The notes: generated by a model not told the origin, from the sequence alone. DNA of 64,000 nucleotides from Corella eumyota (GCA_963082875.1 OY720099.1:5146001-5210000); one strand, 5' to 3'. Counted from the stretch's first letter, positions 39,889 through 52,992 are shown. Numbers and translations: made by a program.

Positions 39889-42800
39889 ATGAAGTTGGTT
39901 GTGATAGCATTATTTCTTGTGTTTGGTAAGCGTTAAAAAAACTTGTGAATAAAGATAAGACTAAGATTAAAATTATTTGTTTTAAATTAACTTACTTAAA
40001 TTATATCGACTAAAAATAATTTCCCTTTTTAATTTAAAAAATGTTTGTTGTGTTTAGCGCATGTTCACAGCGCCCCTAGTTCGAAAGAAAAGGTAAATCT
40101 TGTTTATTTTAAAATTTAGTTATTCTTTTTTGTACAAAATACCAACATAAACGTTAATTAAAATATTTATTGTAAAAGTATATAATTAAGGTAATATTTA
40201 TTTACGAGTGATATTTATTAAATAAATTGAAAACTGTTTATATTACATGCCTAAATTTTTTACATTCTAACCCACAACTAAATTTATTAATTTGTATTTT
40301 ATGCTAACTAAACAGTTTAATGTTATTTTTAGATTATAGCACTCCGTGATGCCGTAAGTTAAATTTTTTATTGCAAAATGTCAAACCAATATATTTTTTA
40401 TAGTTATAATATTTTATTCATTTTTGTAGTAAAAATAATAAAAAAATTGTACTGTTTGATTTGCACGCAACATTTTTTCAATGCACTAAGCAAAACCCAG
40501 ATTTCAGATAAAATTTAGGTTAAAAGCCAAAACGTTATTTTAAAAAAACGTGTCAGTAAGATTGACCTTGGTGTTTTAAAAAAAAAATAATATCAAATTC
40601 CTGGTTTAAATTTTTAAGAATGTTTAATGTCAAGTTTATTGTTAAATTTATATTTATCGTTTTCGTGTTTTTAGCTGAACAAGATTATTAAGGAGAACGA
40701 GATACAGGTAATTGTTAGATATTTTATTTTTAAAAACCTAAATAAAATTTTAACATCAACCATATATAAAAAAAATTAACAAATTAATAATTAAATTAAA
40801 TATATTAATTTTTGCTATTAACAATTTTGAAGACCAAGTTTTTTTTTTGAAAACAGAAAAAAGGCAAAAAAAAAGAATCTAACCACTTTTTTTTAATGAA
40901 TTAATTACAGGTAAAACCCTGCACATACCATAGCTGTAAACCTGAAATGTTCGTTGACTGCACAGCCCTAAAGCTCGATGCTAATGGATGTGAACTTTGC
41001 GAATGCGACCGTAAGTTTGTTTTGTATTTATTTTGTTGAAGAAAATTAAATCTCATTAAAAGTCAAAAATGTAAGAGGAATAATGAGTCATTTTTTGTGG
41101 AAATGTTAAAAGTTTATTAAACGCCTCCCAGTAAGTAAATTAACACAATCTGTTTCTCCAATGGTAAAGGTATATAGAGTAAAACCCATGACTAAATTTT
41201 CTAAAGCCAAACAAATTGTAAATCAGAAATAGCGCAATCGCTACATGACTAAGTTGATAAAACTCATAAAACGAGACTGTAAATGTTAGTGGCTATTATC
41301 ACAATAAGAAAAATCGTTTATGCTTTATTTATTTTACGAAATGGCATTATGATACCACTTTTTAACGAGGGAACGATGAACAGTAATTAAAATTTTCAAA
41401 TCATATAAAACATTTTTTAAATGTTAAACATATATTAAATACTCTTATATATGTTTTTTTTATATATGGTTTGGATAAACACATTCAATATGCTTAGCTT
41501 TAATCTAAACTAATATAAACTGGGTAAAAGTAATAATTTAATACGAAATTAGTGTCGCTTTGATAACTCACAGGAGGTACACCAGCAGCATGTCCCAGAC
41601 ACAACTGTAATGCTGAGAACATGAACTGCGGCGAAGCTGGAATAAAAGTCGACGAGAAAGGTTGTCCAATGTGCGAATGTAACCACATCGTCATCGAGTC
41701 ACGTGCTGCAGAAGAGCCAATCAACAAGTACGTCCCTTAACTTTAATTTAAAAAAAAAAAACGTTTTCTTAATTTGGTTAAACTTAATTACTTTTTAATC
41801 ACCACAACAAGAATCTACATCTACGTTAGCTTAATAAAGCTATGCAAAGAACAGCCTAGACTTTACATACAACACCACACTTTTTAACCACAGAGGTGCC
41901 TGTATGCTGCTACCAGAAGTTGGTCCATGTAGAGGAAAAGTTGAAAGGTTTTACTTTCACCGAGGGGAAAATATTTGCAAGAAATTCTTCTACGGTGGAT
42001 GCGGTGGAAATGATAACAACTTCGAGGTGAATTTTACCACCTATTTTTTTTCATTTTCCGCGTAAAAGACCGTGCAAAGTATTTAATTAAAAAATAAAAT
42101 AAATTTATTCTGTTTCCACAACAAACAAAAAAATGTCAAATATCTTAACATACAGTAGTCTTACTTAATGGCTCTATTGTTAAGCTTCTGACGTCAATTT
42201 AAAATTCTGACGTCAGTTTACCTCATACGGATGTTTTATATAAATTCTTAAATCTATATTTGTAACAATTGCAAAAACGATTGGCATAAAAAACATTTAG
42301 AGATTACAGACGAATAAAAAGCACACCAACGCCTATTTGAAAAATGCTTCATAATTAACCCACCAATAAATTTTTATAAACTTTAATTAAAATCATCATA
42401 AAAATATTAAACGCGTAATTCGCCTAATGAATAAAAAAAAATTAAAAAATGGTTATTTTTAAAAATTAAAACGAACTTCCATATGCAAACCTAAATCTGT
42501 TTGTTATTCAACCAAAATCAAGTTAAACAAGTAACATTTTTTAAAACAGACTCGCGAAAAATGTTCGGCCACGTGTGGCGCAAAGAGCAAATTCAATGTA
42601 GTATACGACGACCAACCAGCTCCATGTCCGATGCATTTATGCTCAGCCGAGTCGATGGATTGCCCAACTGGAAAACTGGCAAAGAACGAACATGGATGTG
42701 ATTTGTGCGAATGCGAAGGTTTGAGTTTATTTTAAAACCTAATCGGCTGTATCATTAACGGGTTCTAACAAATTTATATTTAAGTTTTAATTTTTGACGC

Positions 42801-45800
42801 ATATTTTTATGTATTTGAAAATGTTCAGTTATTGTTGAGCCTGAACCAGAAGAACCAGTAGCTTGCCCATTACATGCTTGTACAGCCGAAATGCTGGGAT
42901 GTGCAAATGGGTTAGCTACAATAGAAAATGGCTGCGAACTTTGTGAATGCCAAGGTATAATTATGTGAAACTTTTTTGAAATTAAAAAAAGGACTTTAAT
43001 TTTAAACTTTTTTTTAAATTTATTATTAAATGCAAGCTATGTTAACGTGCCTTTGCAAAGTAGTACTTAAACATAGGCCTGCAACAAATTTAGTTTGTAA
43101 TAAAATAATTTAGTTGTCATCAGACCTCATTATAAATAACCTCTTAATTACTAACTTCAGGAGTAACAGAGCCAGAGGGCCCAGTAGCTTGCCCATATCA
43201 TGCTTGTACAGCTGAAATGCTGGGTTGTGCAAATGGGTTAGCTACAATGGAAAATGGCTGCGAACTTTGTGAATGCCAAGGTATATTTGTGTAAACCTCA
43301 AGTTTAGATATAAAAAACGAGTGCCATTTTAATAAAACATCTTAGTTACCATTATCATATATACTCATGGCATTACACTCCAACAGTAGTGGAGCCAGAG
43401 GGTCCAGTAGCTTGTCATTATCATGCTTGTACAGCTGAGATGCTGGGATGTGAGTTCGGGTTAGCTGTAGATGCAAATGGATGCGCACTATGTGAATGCC
43501 AAGGTAAAATATAATAATTCCTCATCTAGTCTAAATGCTTTTTTATTTTGTTTTTACTATGCACATTTAGTTAAATCATTTTGTCTTAACGCGTGTAAGC
43601 AATAGTTTAGTTTGCTTTAATTTGTCATTAGTTGTTTTTCTTTCTTTATTTTGCAAAGTAAGTAAACAGCCCAAACGGGTTACTGAAAAATAATTCCAAG
43701 TCGAATTAACCTTTCTCAAAAGCTTAACGTCTCGCGGGTTTTAACCACACCATGTTTTGTGTGTGGTAGCATCGCGCAACCTTCGGTTGGAACACTCGAC
43801 ATGTTATTTCAGTTTGCATCATAATATGTATATTAAAAAACAAGATTTCGATCTTAACAACGCCCACATTTCTTACTCCTTTAGTTCGTAGTACATTTAT
43901 CTTTAAAATTCTTTGTAGATTAGCCCACGCATGGTGTAATGTATAATGTTAAATGTTGCATTTTTTGTTTCGGCCTAGAGTAAACTTACGACGTAAACAA
44001 CGTTAACGCTACCAGTACAACGTCTTTACCCATTTTTTGACTAAACTTGCAAAACTTACTTGTCATAATTAACAAGTTTTGCTAATAATAATTCAATGAA
44101 AAACTTTTGTAATATTTAGTTTCATGTTTTTTTTTACTACAACTTAAGGATAAGTAATTGACACAGCTGCCTAATATTTGTCACCTGGTTTTTATGGTTA
44201 AACAACGGCAATTTTTCCTGACTAGTTTAAACGTTTAGTACTGACTCACAAAACATTCGTTATAAACTTAAAATTTCAAGCGAAAAACCGAAAAGTTTTT
44301 CAGAAATTTCTAAAACAAAATGGCAAAAAAACAAATAGCTTGCAAAGGCTTATATTTCATGTAGCTACCTACAAATGCTTTATATTTAATATAATTGTAA
44401 GCTAAAATAAACAAATAACAGTTACACCAACTAAAACATAATTTATCAAATTTTTATCAATTAAATCTAATATTTAAATAAAAAAGCCAAATAAAAAATC
44501 ATATTGCACTGTCATTTTTAGAAAACCAGCACATTTATTAGTAGCGTAGATATAGCGTAGTGATGCTTAATTACTGGCCTCTTATGCCCTAATTACCAAT
44601 AAGCATTTGATATACCCAAAAGACTAAAAAGACTGCCACAAATCATGCAGAAAATGAAGAGCCCGAACCACAGAAAGAGTTATCAAAATGTGAGCAACAA
44701 CGCGAAGACGCTTTAGCATTCGCAGTAAAAGTCGCGGACGGGCCTATGATACCTGGATGCGAGGAAGACGGTTCATACCAAAGCATACAGTGTTACTACG
44801 ACCAATGCTGGTGTGTAGAGCCATCTAGCGGTAAAGAAATCGCAGGGACGAGGACCAATATTAAGAATCTTGAAACTATGAAGTGCGACGGGAAAGTCCC
44901 CGAAAAAGTTGTCCCCGAAAGCGAGAATGAAAAGGAAACAACAGAGTTAGAAAAACGTAAATCATTTTTTTAGTCAAAACGTTAAAAACTCATAAATAGT
45001 CAGATTTACTAAAAAACATTTAATTTTATCTTAGACACTTACTTAACGCAGACTTAAACAGCTAAAAAGAAAAAACGCGTTAACTACAACATACAAAAAT
45101 TAGCGTTTCAACTAGCGGTAAATACACAATCGTTAAAAGTTTTAAGAAAAATTTTATTTTCTAAATTCGCCGACGCAAAAAAAAACAAACACTCCTACGT
45201 TAATAAAAACTTTAAAATAATTTTTTTATTTAAAAATAGAATTGTTTATTTATTTAAAATATGCCAGAATTGAGAGTTAAAAACCTGTTGTTTTTAATTA
45301 AAATAAAAGCAACGACCTGACTTTAACTCCGGTAGATGTTGTTCGCTTATAAATAAACATAAACCATTTATAAACAAATAAAAAATAAATTTTAAAATCT
45401 GTTATTTTAACACGTGGTGATCTTTTTTTTTAATCCTAATAATTGCTAAGTGTTATGATTTTAAAACTATATCAAAAAATATAAACAAAAATTAATCAAA
45501 AAATATTTTACTATTTTTTTACGACTTTAAAAAAACGATATATAAAAAACGCTTTTAAAAAAAAATATTTTAATTTAAAATCGGTGTTAGTATTACATAT
45601 CGTGTTGAAACGCCAAATGCCATACAGCCGTTGCTCTTACATAACTAAAAGTCATATCATTACGGCTTAATTGCAAGCAGGCTAAATATATAAACTTTTA
45701 ATAAGCACTTTACATAAAACAAACTTAAGTCTCGTGTGAAGTCTGCAAGTGCACCGCTACTATCTCTAGTATCTACGTGACATGATTTTAAATCCAAAAA

Positions 45801-46708
45801 CGTTTTCAATTAACTTAATCCTAGCCTAATAAGGCCAATGTGGTAAGCAAATGGGTTTGTCATAGGCCTTTGCGTTGAAGGCCACATTTGTGTTTGATGT
45901 AGGCCTTAAGCAGTTTAGAATTTGCCAAAGGAAAAGTTAAGTCGGTGCATTTTCTTGATATGCGCTGCGGTTTTGGCTTAATTAACGCACAATTTAGTTT
46001 GCGCCTTTATGCAACGACCTTTAAACGTTTCAATGAAAGCACTTTCCGTGACCTAATTTTCCAGGGCGCGCGATTTTTTTCAAGTTTTTGAACTGCATAA
46101 GTGTTTGTTTGATGGAGAACTGTGTTATGATTACAGACTTATTTGCGTTTATTGGCAACTTTGATCGTTATAATTGACCAGTTATTTGGGTTTTAACGTG
46201 ACTATTAACATGCAATTAAGCATTGATCTCGAAAAAATTGATTTTTAAAGGAAAAAATTTCGGTGCGGTTAATATGCAATTTTTAGCAGACTGTTTTTCT
46301 TTGAATTTCAGGTAGACCACATCAATAAAAATTATAAAACATTAAAAAAGTGGGACCTAATGTTTGTAAACTGAAATTAAAACGTAATTTGTAGGTAAAA
46401 TTGATTTAGACTAGAAGGGACTTTTTTATTTATTTTTTTATTTAAAATGCAGAGGAAATCCAATATTTTAAGGGCCTAGCTATTTAGATTTATATCGCAA
46501 TCTAAATACATGAGGATAGAGCGCGATTTCAATATGCAAATTCCAATTCCAAGAAAATATTTTGTTAAATTGATGTTATAAGTGAATTTTATTTATAAAT
46601 ACTTAAAAAAAATTTTTTTTTTTTTATCTTTTTTTTCTATTTTTAGGCTCACAAAGTAACGAAATCGAGGCCTTGATTGAGGCTCTACAGAAGAGGGGGA
46701 TTAATTAG
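39889..46708 (+). CDS. Secreted antistasin/Kunitz/thyroglobulin-1 multidomain protease inhibitor (13 exons, 470 aa)
   Basis: Exons, rebuilt by hand with consistent phases and GT-AG introns: 39889-39925, 40058-40092, 40333-40353, 40675-40707, 40911-41010, 41574-41727, 41894-42026, 42550-42718, 42829-42954, 43161-43280, 43387-43503, 44651-44956, 46647-46708. An in-frame stop precedes the ATG. Residues 1-18 form a signal peptide (MKLVVIALFLVFAHVHSA). Two antistasin-like repeats follow (about 46-74 and 82-110), with the C-x4-C-x6-C...GC-x2-C-x-C pattern. A Kunitz domain spans C130-C180 with all six cysteines at BPTI spacing (130, 139, 155, 163, 176, 180). Its P1 residue is Arg140, so it should act on trypsin-like proteases. 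Four more antistasin-like repeats lie between about 195 and 348. A thyroglobulin-1 domain (C362, C385, C396, C401, C403, C427, with QC and CWCV) follows; such domains often inhibit cysteine cathepsins. The tail ends EALQKRGIN. Inhibitory function is inferred from the families, and I do not recognise a named orthologue. Confidence 0.88.
42829..43503 (+). repeat. Three tandemly duplicated antistasin-like exons
   Basis: Exons 42829-42954, 43161-43280 and 43387-43503 are all symmetric, with phase 1 at both ends. Each encodes an EPxxPVAC...HACTAEMLGC...NGC.LCECQ repeat. Over the last 100 bp the first two differ at about 5 positions. Their following introns also begin alike (GTATAATTATGTG against GTATATTTGTGTA), so the duplication unit included intron sequence. 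The third copy is more diverged. Confidence 0.88.
43504..44650 (+). other. Large intron 11 of the inhibitor gene; nothing else seen
   Basis: This 1,147-bp intron separates the last antistasin-like exon from the thyroglobulin-1 exon. I found no further cysteine-rich exon in it and no clear mobile element. Confidence 0.6.
44957..46646 (+). other. Large intron 12 of the inhibitor gene; nothing else seen
   Basis: The 1,690-bp last intron starts at the GTAAAT donor at 44957 and ends at the CTATTTTTAG acceptor. If it is retained, translation would stop after six more codons at 44971-44973 (ending KSFF), giving a slightly shorter C-terminus. No independent gene was found inside it. Confidence 0.6.
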
Positions 46709-49700
46709 ACGAGTATTATGTAACAATGCTTTAATTGTGTATAATTCTGCAGCATTTATATAACTTGTATATACTGTCATTTTCAACTTATTTTGCACGA
46801 AAGGGCCGGTTCAATTTTTTTAATGTGGAGGGGGTCTTTTTTATAAAGCAAAATTGAAAAAAAACAATTAAAAATTATTTGAAAGAACTTAATATATTGT
46901 TTTGAATTTTTTTGCTAAGAATTACGTTTTTTGAACTTATTTTTGATATTTTTAAAACTTTAAGGACCGGTCCTTAATTTTTTTTCTTCAAAATTACTCA
47001 TTCTTGAAAAAAATATTTTAAAGCGCTTCTATTGTAAGGAAATAATTTTTGTGTTTATGCTAATCCTATTAAACCTGATTAATCTTCGTTGTTTCTATTG
47101 TTCGTACCGGCACTGCTTTATTATGACGTCACAGAAATATAGTTTAACATCGAATTATCCCGCCACAATAATCAAAAAAAAAATTTTCGAAGCTGTTTTT
47201 TTTCTTTGTACGAATTTTTTTAATTTAGATAAGACGTGATTATTTCAAACAAATCGAATTATAAAAACAAGTAAAAACTTTTCTTTTAGAAACTTAGTCA
47301 GCACACTTAAAAAACATGCGTTTTTATTATAAAAATAACACTAAAATTGTCATAAAAATTATTAAATACATTAATACCATGTTGCTACACCTTAAAAATT
47401 GGAAACCCAGAAATATAAGTAAATAGTGCGTAGTAAGTTTAATTTAACTAGTTTTTCCGCCTTAACTAGCAATTTAAAAACCAGATTACATCTGGGATAT
47501 AAAAATAAAATTACATTAAAAAATCATAGGCGCTTACGAAAACAGGGCCAATAACATACAAGTTAAAAATAAATTAAATGAACATTTATAACAAAAAAAT
47601 AACTTGATGGTACACCTTTTAAAACGTATTTTAGTTAAAATTAGAATTGTTATTAAACCAATATTAAAAAAAAAACAAGTTTAACAACTTTGGATGGAAA
47701 TTATTGAAAATTCGGGTCAACTTGCGTAAAAAATTAATTCCTAGATTATTGCAAAAACTATTCGCAACGCAGCGGAATATGCAGTTTCGTTACAGCGATA
47801 ACAATCATAAAACAACAAACAAACCCTAACTTACAACTCAAAATCGCCCGAAAATTGGCATTCTGTTGATATCTGCGATCTAGTATCTTGGAACGGATCA
47901 TAAAAAATGTAATTTTAGCCAATTTTGGTGAAATTGGGTTAACCGCAATTGAACCTACGTTTTTAAAACGTTTTTTTATCGATATTTTAGAATTTAGTTC
48001 AAAGCAAAAACTAATATTTACTACGTAGCTTACATAATTTGCCCGCAATAGATATAGTGTAATAAAAAGGGTTTAGAAGAAACATCCCTCGATAAAAAGT
48101 CCGTATCAAATATACAATCAAAAACAAAAAAACTCTAATTTTTTCCGGAAAAAATAAAATTTGTTTTTATTGTTTATTTTATCCGCTTTGGGTTAGAACA
48201 TCACTTCTAGAACTAGGTACTTTCAATTGTTTTAAGGTTTACGATTTATACATACAATGAATTCAACAATTAATCCAACTTTTAACGAGTATTGTGTACA
48301 AGGCAATTGCAATTAATCCTAGATCACACACAAAAAAAAAACAATTTCCTTTTTCGTTGTAAAGTTTAAAAAATGTCAAGGGTTTTATTGGTGTTCCAAA
48401 CATCAAACATTAGGTTAGAAAGTCGATTTTTGCCGTGTAATTAATAAGTGACGTCATTAAAACAATGACGTGGGAACGCAGTGAAGTGTTAACACAATGC
48501 GAGTTGTTTGTGTAAACATTTTTTGCACGGCGTTCAATAAAGTCAATGTAATCCGGTGGGTCGGTAAAAACATAAAAAAAATACGAAAAAATAAAAAATG
48601 TAAACAAAAAAAACAAGAAAACAAAATTTTGTAAACTTTAAATAAAAAACTTTAAATAAAACCTTACTTTAAATAAGAACAAATGTTCAAGTTCTGCTAA
48701 AAGAAATTTTTAAAAAATTCAAAAAGAAAAAATTTGTAAATTTTTTTTCAATATTTTTTTTCTGTAAATTTTTTATTATTATTTTTTTTTTTTAAGAAAT
48801 TTATTTCAATATATTTCTTTGCCCATTTTACCCACTAATAAAAATTTCTAACAGTCACGTGACAATTGAACTCATCTACAAGGTGTGGATTTATATTGTG
48901 CTGTATTGTAAGGCAATAAATACGTTTTCACCCTAATATGACTTCATCTATTACATAAAAATACAAAGAACGACATGTTTATGATTTTTTCACAAATTCA
49001 GAAAATTTAAAAAAAAATTTAAAAAAAAAAAAAGTCTAATTTTAAAATAAACCCAATATCCATTATCTGCAGGCATTTTTTATCTTTTTTTTTTTTTTTT
49101 TTTTTTTTTTATCATAAACATTACATAACGAGGTATAACAAGGTATTTCGCACATCTAATTCCGAAAACGATATTTTACAAAAATTTTAGTCGACATTCC
49201 TTTATATATGTTAGGGGAATTTTTTAGAAAAGAGTTGGGGTGAAATGGGGGTTAGGGTGAAATGTGAAATGGGGGTAATAGAAAGTGTCTTTCTGTTAAT
49301 AAAATGGCGTTTTTGGAGATTCAGTTTTTGGTCAAATGTATATTCGGTAAAATGACAGTATTCTTCCTTAACTATTTAACTAATTACGTAAGCCCCGATA
49401 AAGTTAATTTAAATACCTCACTACTTTTCCTGTTGTGTAATCATGACAGGAGTTATTAACTTGAGTTAACGTCGTAATGACTGGCTTTTTAAAAGTCTTT
49501 TACGTTCAATTTTGTTGTGAAAGAGGCTCGTAACACAGCGTTTAGTAGCTCGTTATTATTTACAGGGCCTTAATTTGCCACGATTAAAACAATTGTGTCT
49601 CGAAACGGAAAAGGACGATAACCGCTCTTAATCAACATACACAGTCAATCAAAACATTCGGCCTTTAATCATTAGGTCTTAGATGAAGCAAAGGATGCGA

Positions 49701-51770
49701 AGTAACGTAAATGGGCCTCGAATTTACCCCTATTAGTCTTCGTAACGTCTCGTTAGCGACAATACGTAATTCTGTTGATATGCCATTCTTGTTAATTGCT
49801 GGGTTTACCAAAGTTATTAGTTTAACTTAATTTATACTGATGTAAATTAATTTAATATATCGTTACATAACAATACATTTTAAATGTAGTTAAGCTTGGC
49901 CTATATTTGGCAAAGATAAATCTCCAAGACTCTTTTTGCAATAACTGTAAAGTTAAAGTAATAAATAATTGTGCTTTTTTTATAAATTAAAAATTTGGGT
50001 CAATTATGGTTGATATAATAAACACACTAATTTTTTTTTTTAAATAAAAACTGTGCCTAAAAAATATATTAATTAAAAAACAGTAAGCAAAATTATGTTT
50101 TCATGTATTACAGTTTATAAGGCAGAACAACATGATTGGCTAACTAAAAAACATTTTTAAGCCATCGAAAATATTTTGCCTTAAATGTTTTTTTGTCGTA
50201 GCAAAAACTTAGATGATTCATCGTTGTTTAAAATCAATTTAAATTTTGTTTATTTATTTACCTATTTTAAAGATAAATAGATTGTAATGTTCTCATAAAA
50301 TGTTTGGAAAAAACAAACATTTTTTAATAAATAAAGTATATAAAGTTAAAGTAATAAATAAAGTATATAAAGTTAGTTTACTTCTTTAATAAATATAATC
50401 CAATAAGTTAATTTTTTATTCAATTAACTGGATACTTAATTTATTTATTACCTAATCGGTTAGAACAAAAAACTCGTTAAAACCTTTGACATAAACATAA
50501 CGGCGCCTTAATTTAAGGCTTAACCAAAACGACCAGTTATCAGTGAGGTTAGGAAAGTTTATATTTTGGTGAAAAACATGTTAAAAAGATAACAGTGCCA
50601 CTGGTTATAAACATTGCATGCATATAACCACAGGTGAATATACAAAACATCTTTTTACATCATGCTTATACTCACAGTAAACTATGTGCCAGTTGACATG
50701 TCAAAAATACTGATTACAATTTGGTTTTCAAGCTACCTGAAGATTAACTTTTAATGTTAGATATTTCCATTTTTATCAAATGTAAACACCTGTTGTATTG
50801 GTTTTTTAATTGTATGTTAATCGGTCACCTAAAAGTTAAAAATTTATTCTAAATAGATTAAACCCAAATAAGTTTAGGAATAAATTTCCCAAAAAATTAA
50901 CACAAGCGCAGATTAAGTTTATTACGTCTTATCATTCTAATTGAACACTATAAATGGAAATAGCGCCATTTTCAAAAAGATTTTGAACTTTACGAATCTT
51001 TATAATTATAATGAGACTCGCAATTTGCATAGCACAGTACGTCAATTACACACCGTTTAAAACGCCTTTGATCACCCCTTTTATGGCCCTGCGAAAGAAA
51101 AAATGCTTAAAAGAAAGAGAAAACCAAAAATATAGAAATGCTTTTTTCAAACGCGATTAATACAAAGGGGCGTTGTGACGTAACAAATATAACTCGCTAG
51201 TAATTAGGGAATGCGACACCATAATTCATACTTTATACTGCATTGAAATGTATGGGAAATATCAAAAAACGGGGTGTAGTCTTATTCTTAAAATAGGAAA
51301 AAAAGTAGAAGATACCTTTTTTCAAAAAAATGCCTAGAAAAATGTAGTTATGAATTGTACCTGCAGCGTATTATAAAGAAAACAATAGGGCCCTTTATAC
51401 ATCAAGTGCTTTTACTGAAAACCTATAAACAATGCCTTAGAAAAAGTTAGGATTTCTGTGTACATAAAATATCAGTGGATAGAAAAGTTAGTTTTAAACA
51501 TAAACAAAAATATTTAAATTTATGTAAATTGATTCTTAATTAACTTGTTAATTTAATTCCTGGATACAAGTTAGAGCCCACGCGGAAATAAATTAAGTTA
51601 TTTTAAACTTGAAATTGGGAGAATTACATCATTTTTATGCTAAACAACCCCTACTAGTTAATATAGCAATAAAATAACTTATGACATCACATAAAATTTC
51701 ATAAGGTTTTATATAACTTATTAATTTCTAGTTACGACATTGAGAATTGAGAAGCAATTTGGCGGCTGAA
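46709..51770. other. AT-rich intergenic region; no gene seen
   Basis: No domain-bearing or splice-supported exon was recognised on either strand. Minus-strand frames at 47758-48048 and 48410-48616 have no recognisable motif and AT-biased composition. The region holds a T tract (49085-49110) and a G-rich patch (49237-49275). It also holds a perfect GTCACGTGAC palindrome at 48854-48863 and a short duplicated AAGTATATAAAGTTA phrase near 50335-50380. The 3' end of the inhibitor mRNA must lie at its left edge, but no canonical AATAAA is obvious there. Confidence 0.55.
49085..49110. repeat. Poly-T tract of 26
   Basis: An uninterrupted run of 26 T. It could be the reverse of a retrotransposed poly-A tail, but no element body is recognisable next to it. 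Confidence 0.9.
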
Positions 51771-51780
51771 CTAGTTAATG

Positions 51781-51823
51781 TGACGCAGTACTTCACGTCA
51801 GAGGACGTACTGGTTTATAAATA
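51781..51823 (+). promoter_or_regulatory. Probable promoter of the XBP1-like gene: UPRE plus TATA box
   Basis: TTCACGTCA (51792-51800) reads TGACGTGAA on the other strand, a match to the unfolded-protein-response element TGACGTG(G/A) bound by XBP1 and ATF6. It lies beside TGACGCAG (51781) and GACGT (51804). A TATA box TATAAATA (51816-51823) follows. More TGACG cores lie at 51878 and 51897 (as CGTCA). The coding exon begins about 1.3 kb downstream, after a probable acceptor TTTTTTACAG, so a non-coding first exon starting near 51850 is inferred. Its donor could not be fixed. Confidence 0.5.
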
Positions 51824-52934
51824 CACTTAGCCTAGCCTAGCGTCGGGACGTAATTATAGTTCTGCCAGAAATCGCCGTGACGCATTTAAATTCGCGCGTC
51901 AGCACCAGCAAAAGAAAGTTTATCCAGATATAAAGGTCAAGTCGATACGCATTTGATATCATTTCGGTCAAGGTGCGCTGGTGATTTAGTGGTTTGTCGC
52001 AAAAGGCTATTTTAAATTGAGTTTTAAATTACTAACGCGAATGTTAGCATGAAAAATACCCCCTTTGTAAATAAATACGAACATGTTAGAGCTGAGAATA
52101 ATTTGATGCCTGGTCAAAGATTGAAATCTACGATTTAAATCGGGGGGTTGGATTACGGGTGCGACTATCGGTGGACAATTTAACTCTTTGGCCGCCGAAA
52201 ACGTCGAGTTGCCCGGCAAAATAACGACAAATGTACTTTCGGATATTTATGAGACATTTTTAATCAAAATACGATCTTTGGCAAATGTCAGCGTTTTTTT
52301 ACGATGCGAATATTTAATCGGTTGCAATGCACTATAATTCATTTTATTGTTTTATAACTTGAAAACAAAAACATAGTCGATTTTATAGAAATCACAAAAA
52401 AGTTTCTAAATTTGTTATTGATGCAATGGTACAAATATTTAGACAGATTATAATGAAGTAGCAATTCCAGAAAAAAAAACGTAAGAAAATCAGACCATTG
52501 TCAAGAAACCGATGCACGCTGAAATCATACCTTTTAATTCGAAAATCAGCGATGCGCACACTTATAGCGCATGTACGTTGTTTTTAAAAAGAATTTAAAA
52601 ACCGCAACCAAAAAATACGCCTTGATTAATTAATCGTTACTTCAATAATTAAAAAAAGGAAAAAAATAAAAATCACAAAAAAAGGGAAAAAACTGTAACG
52701 ACCTAAACATTGCGAAATCCTATTATTTTAATTTAAAGTCAGGCTATTTCGCAACTTAAATAGTGAGAGCGGCCAAAGCTGTCCAACTAGTTAAACTGCT
52801 GTTGGGCATTCACGGAATTTGGGCCAATATTTAAGGCCGGAATCGAGTCGCTACACTTAGTAGCTATAATGTTTGCAAACGAGTAGGGAAGAAGTTTTAC
52901 AAGCCTATCAAGTTGCATAATAATGTCGATAATG

Positions 52935-52992
52935 GTTTTAACTGACACAGTTACAGAATGATAGTTTTAACTGACACAGTTACAGAATGAAC
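52935..52992. repeat. 29-bp tandem duplication upstream of the XBP1-like exon
   Basis: GTTTTAACTGACACAGTTAC followed by AGAATGATA is repeated immediately, with the start points at 52935 and 52964. It falls in the inferred 5' intron. Confidence 0.85.

Noticed and set aside
41500-41727. 75-residue minus-strand frame
   Set aside because: It is antisense to the second antistasin-like exon, which has cysteine pattern and splice sites on the plus strand.
42501-42701. 66-residue plus-strand frame
   Set aside because: It is an out-of-frame reading across exon 8 of the inhibitor gene; the correct frame completes the Kunitz cysteines.
47758-48048. 96-residue minus-strand frame
   Set aside because: No motif, no supporting splice sites and no conservation signal visible in this AT-rich intergenic DNA.
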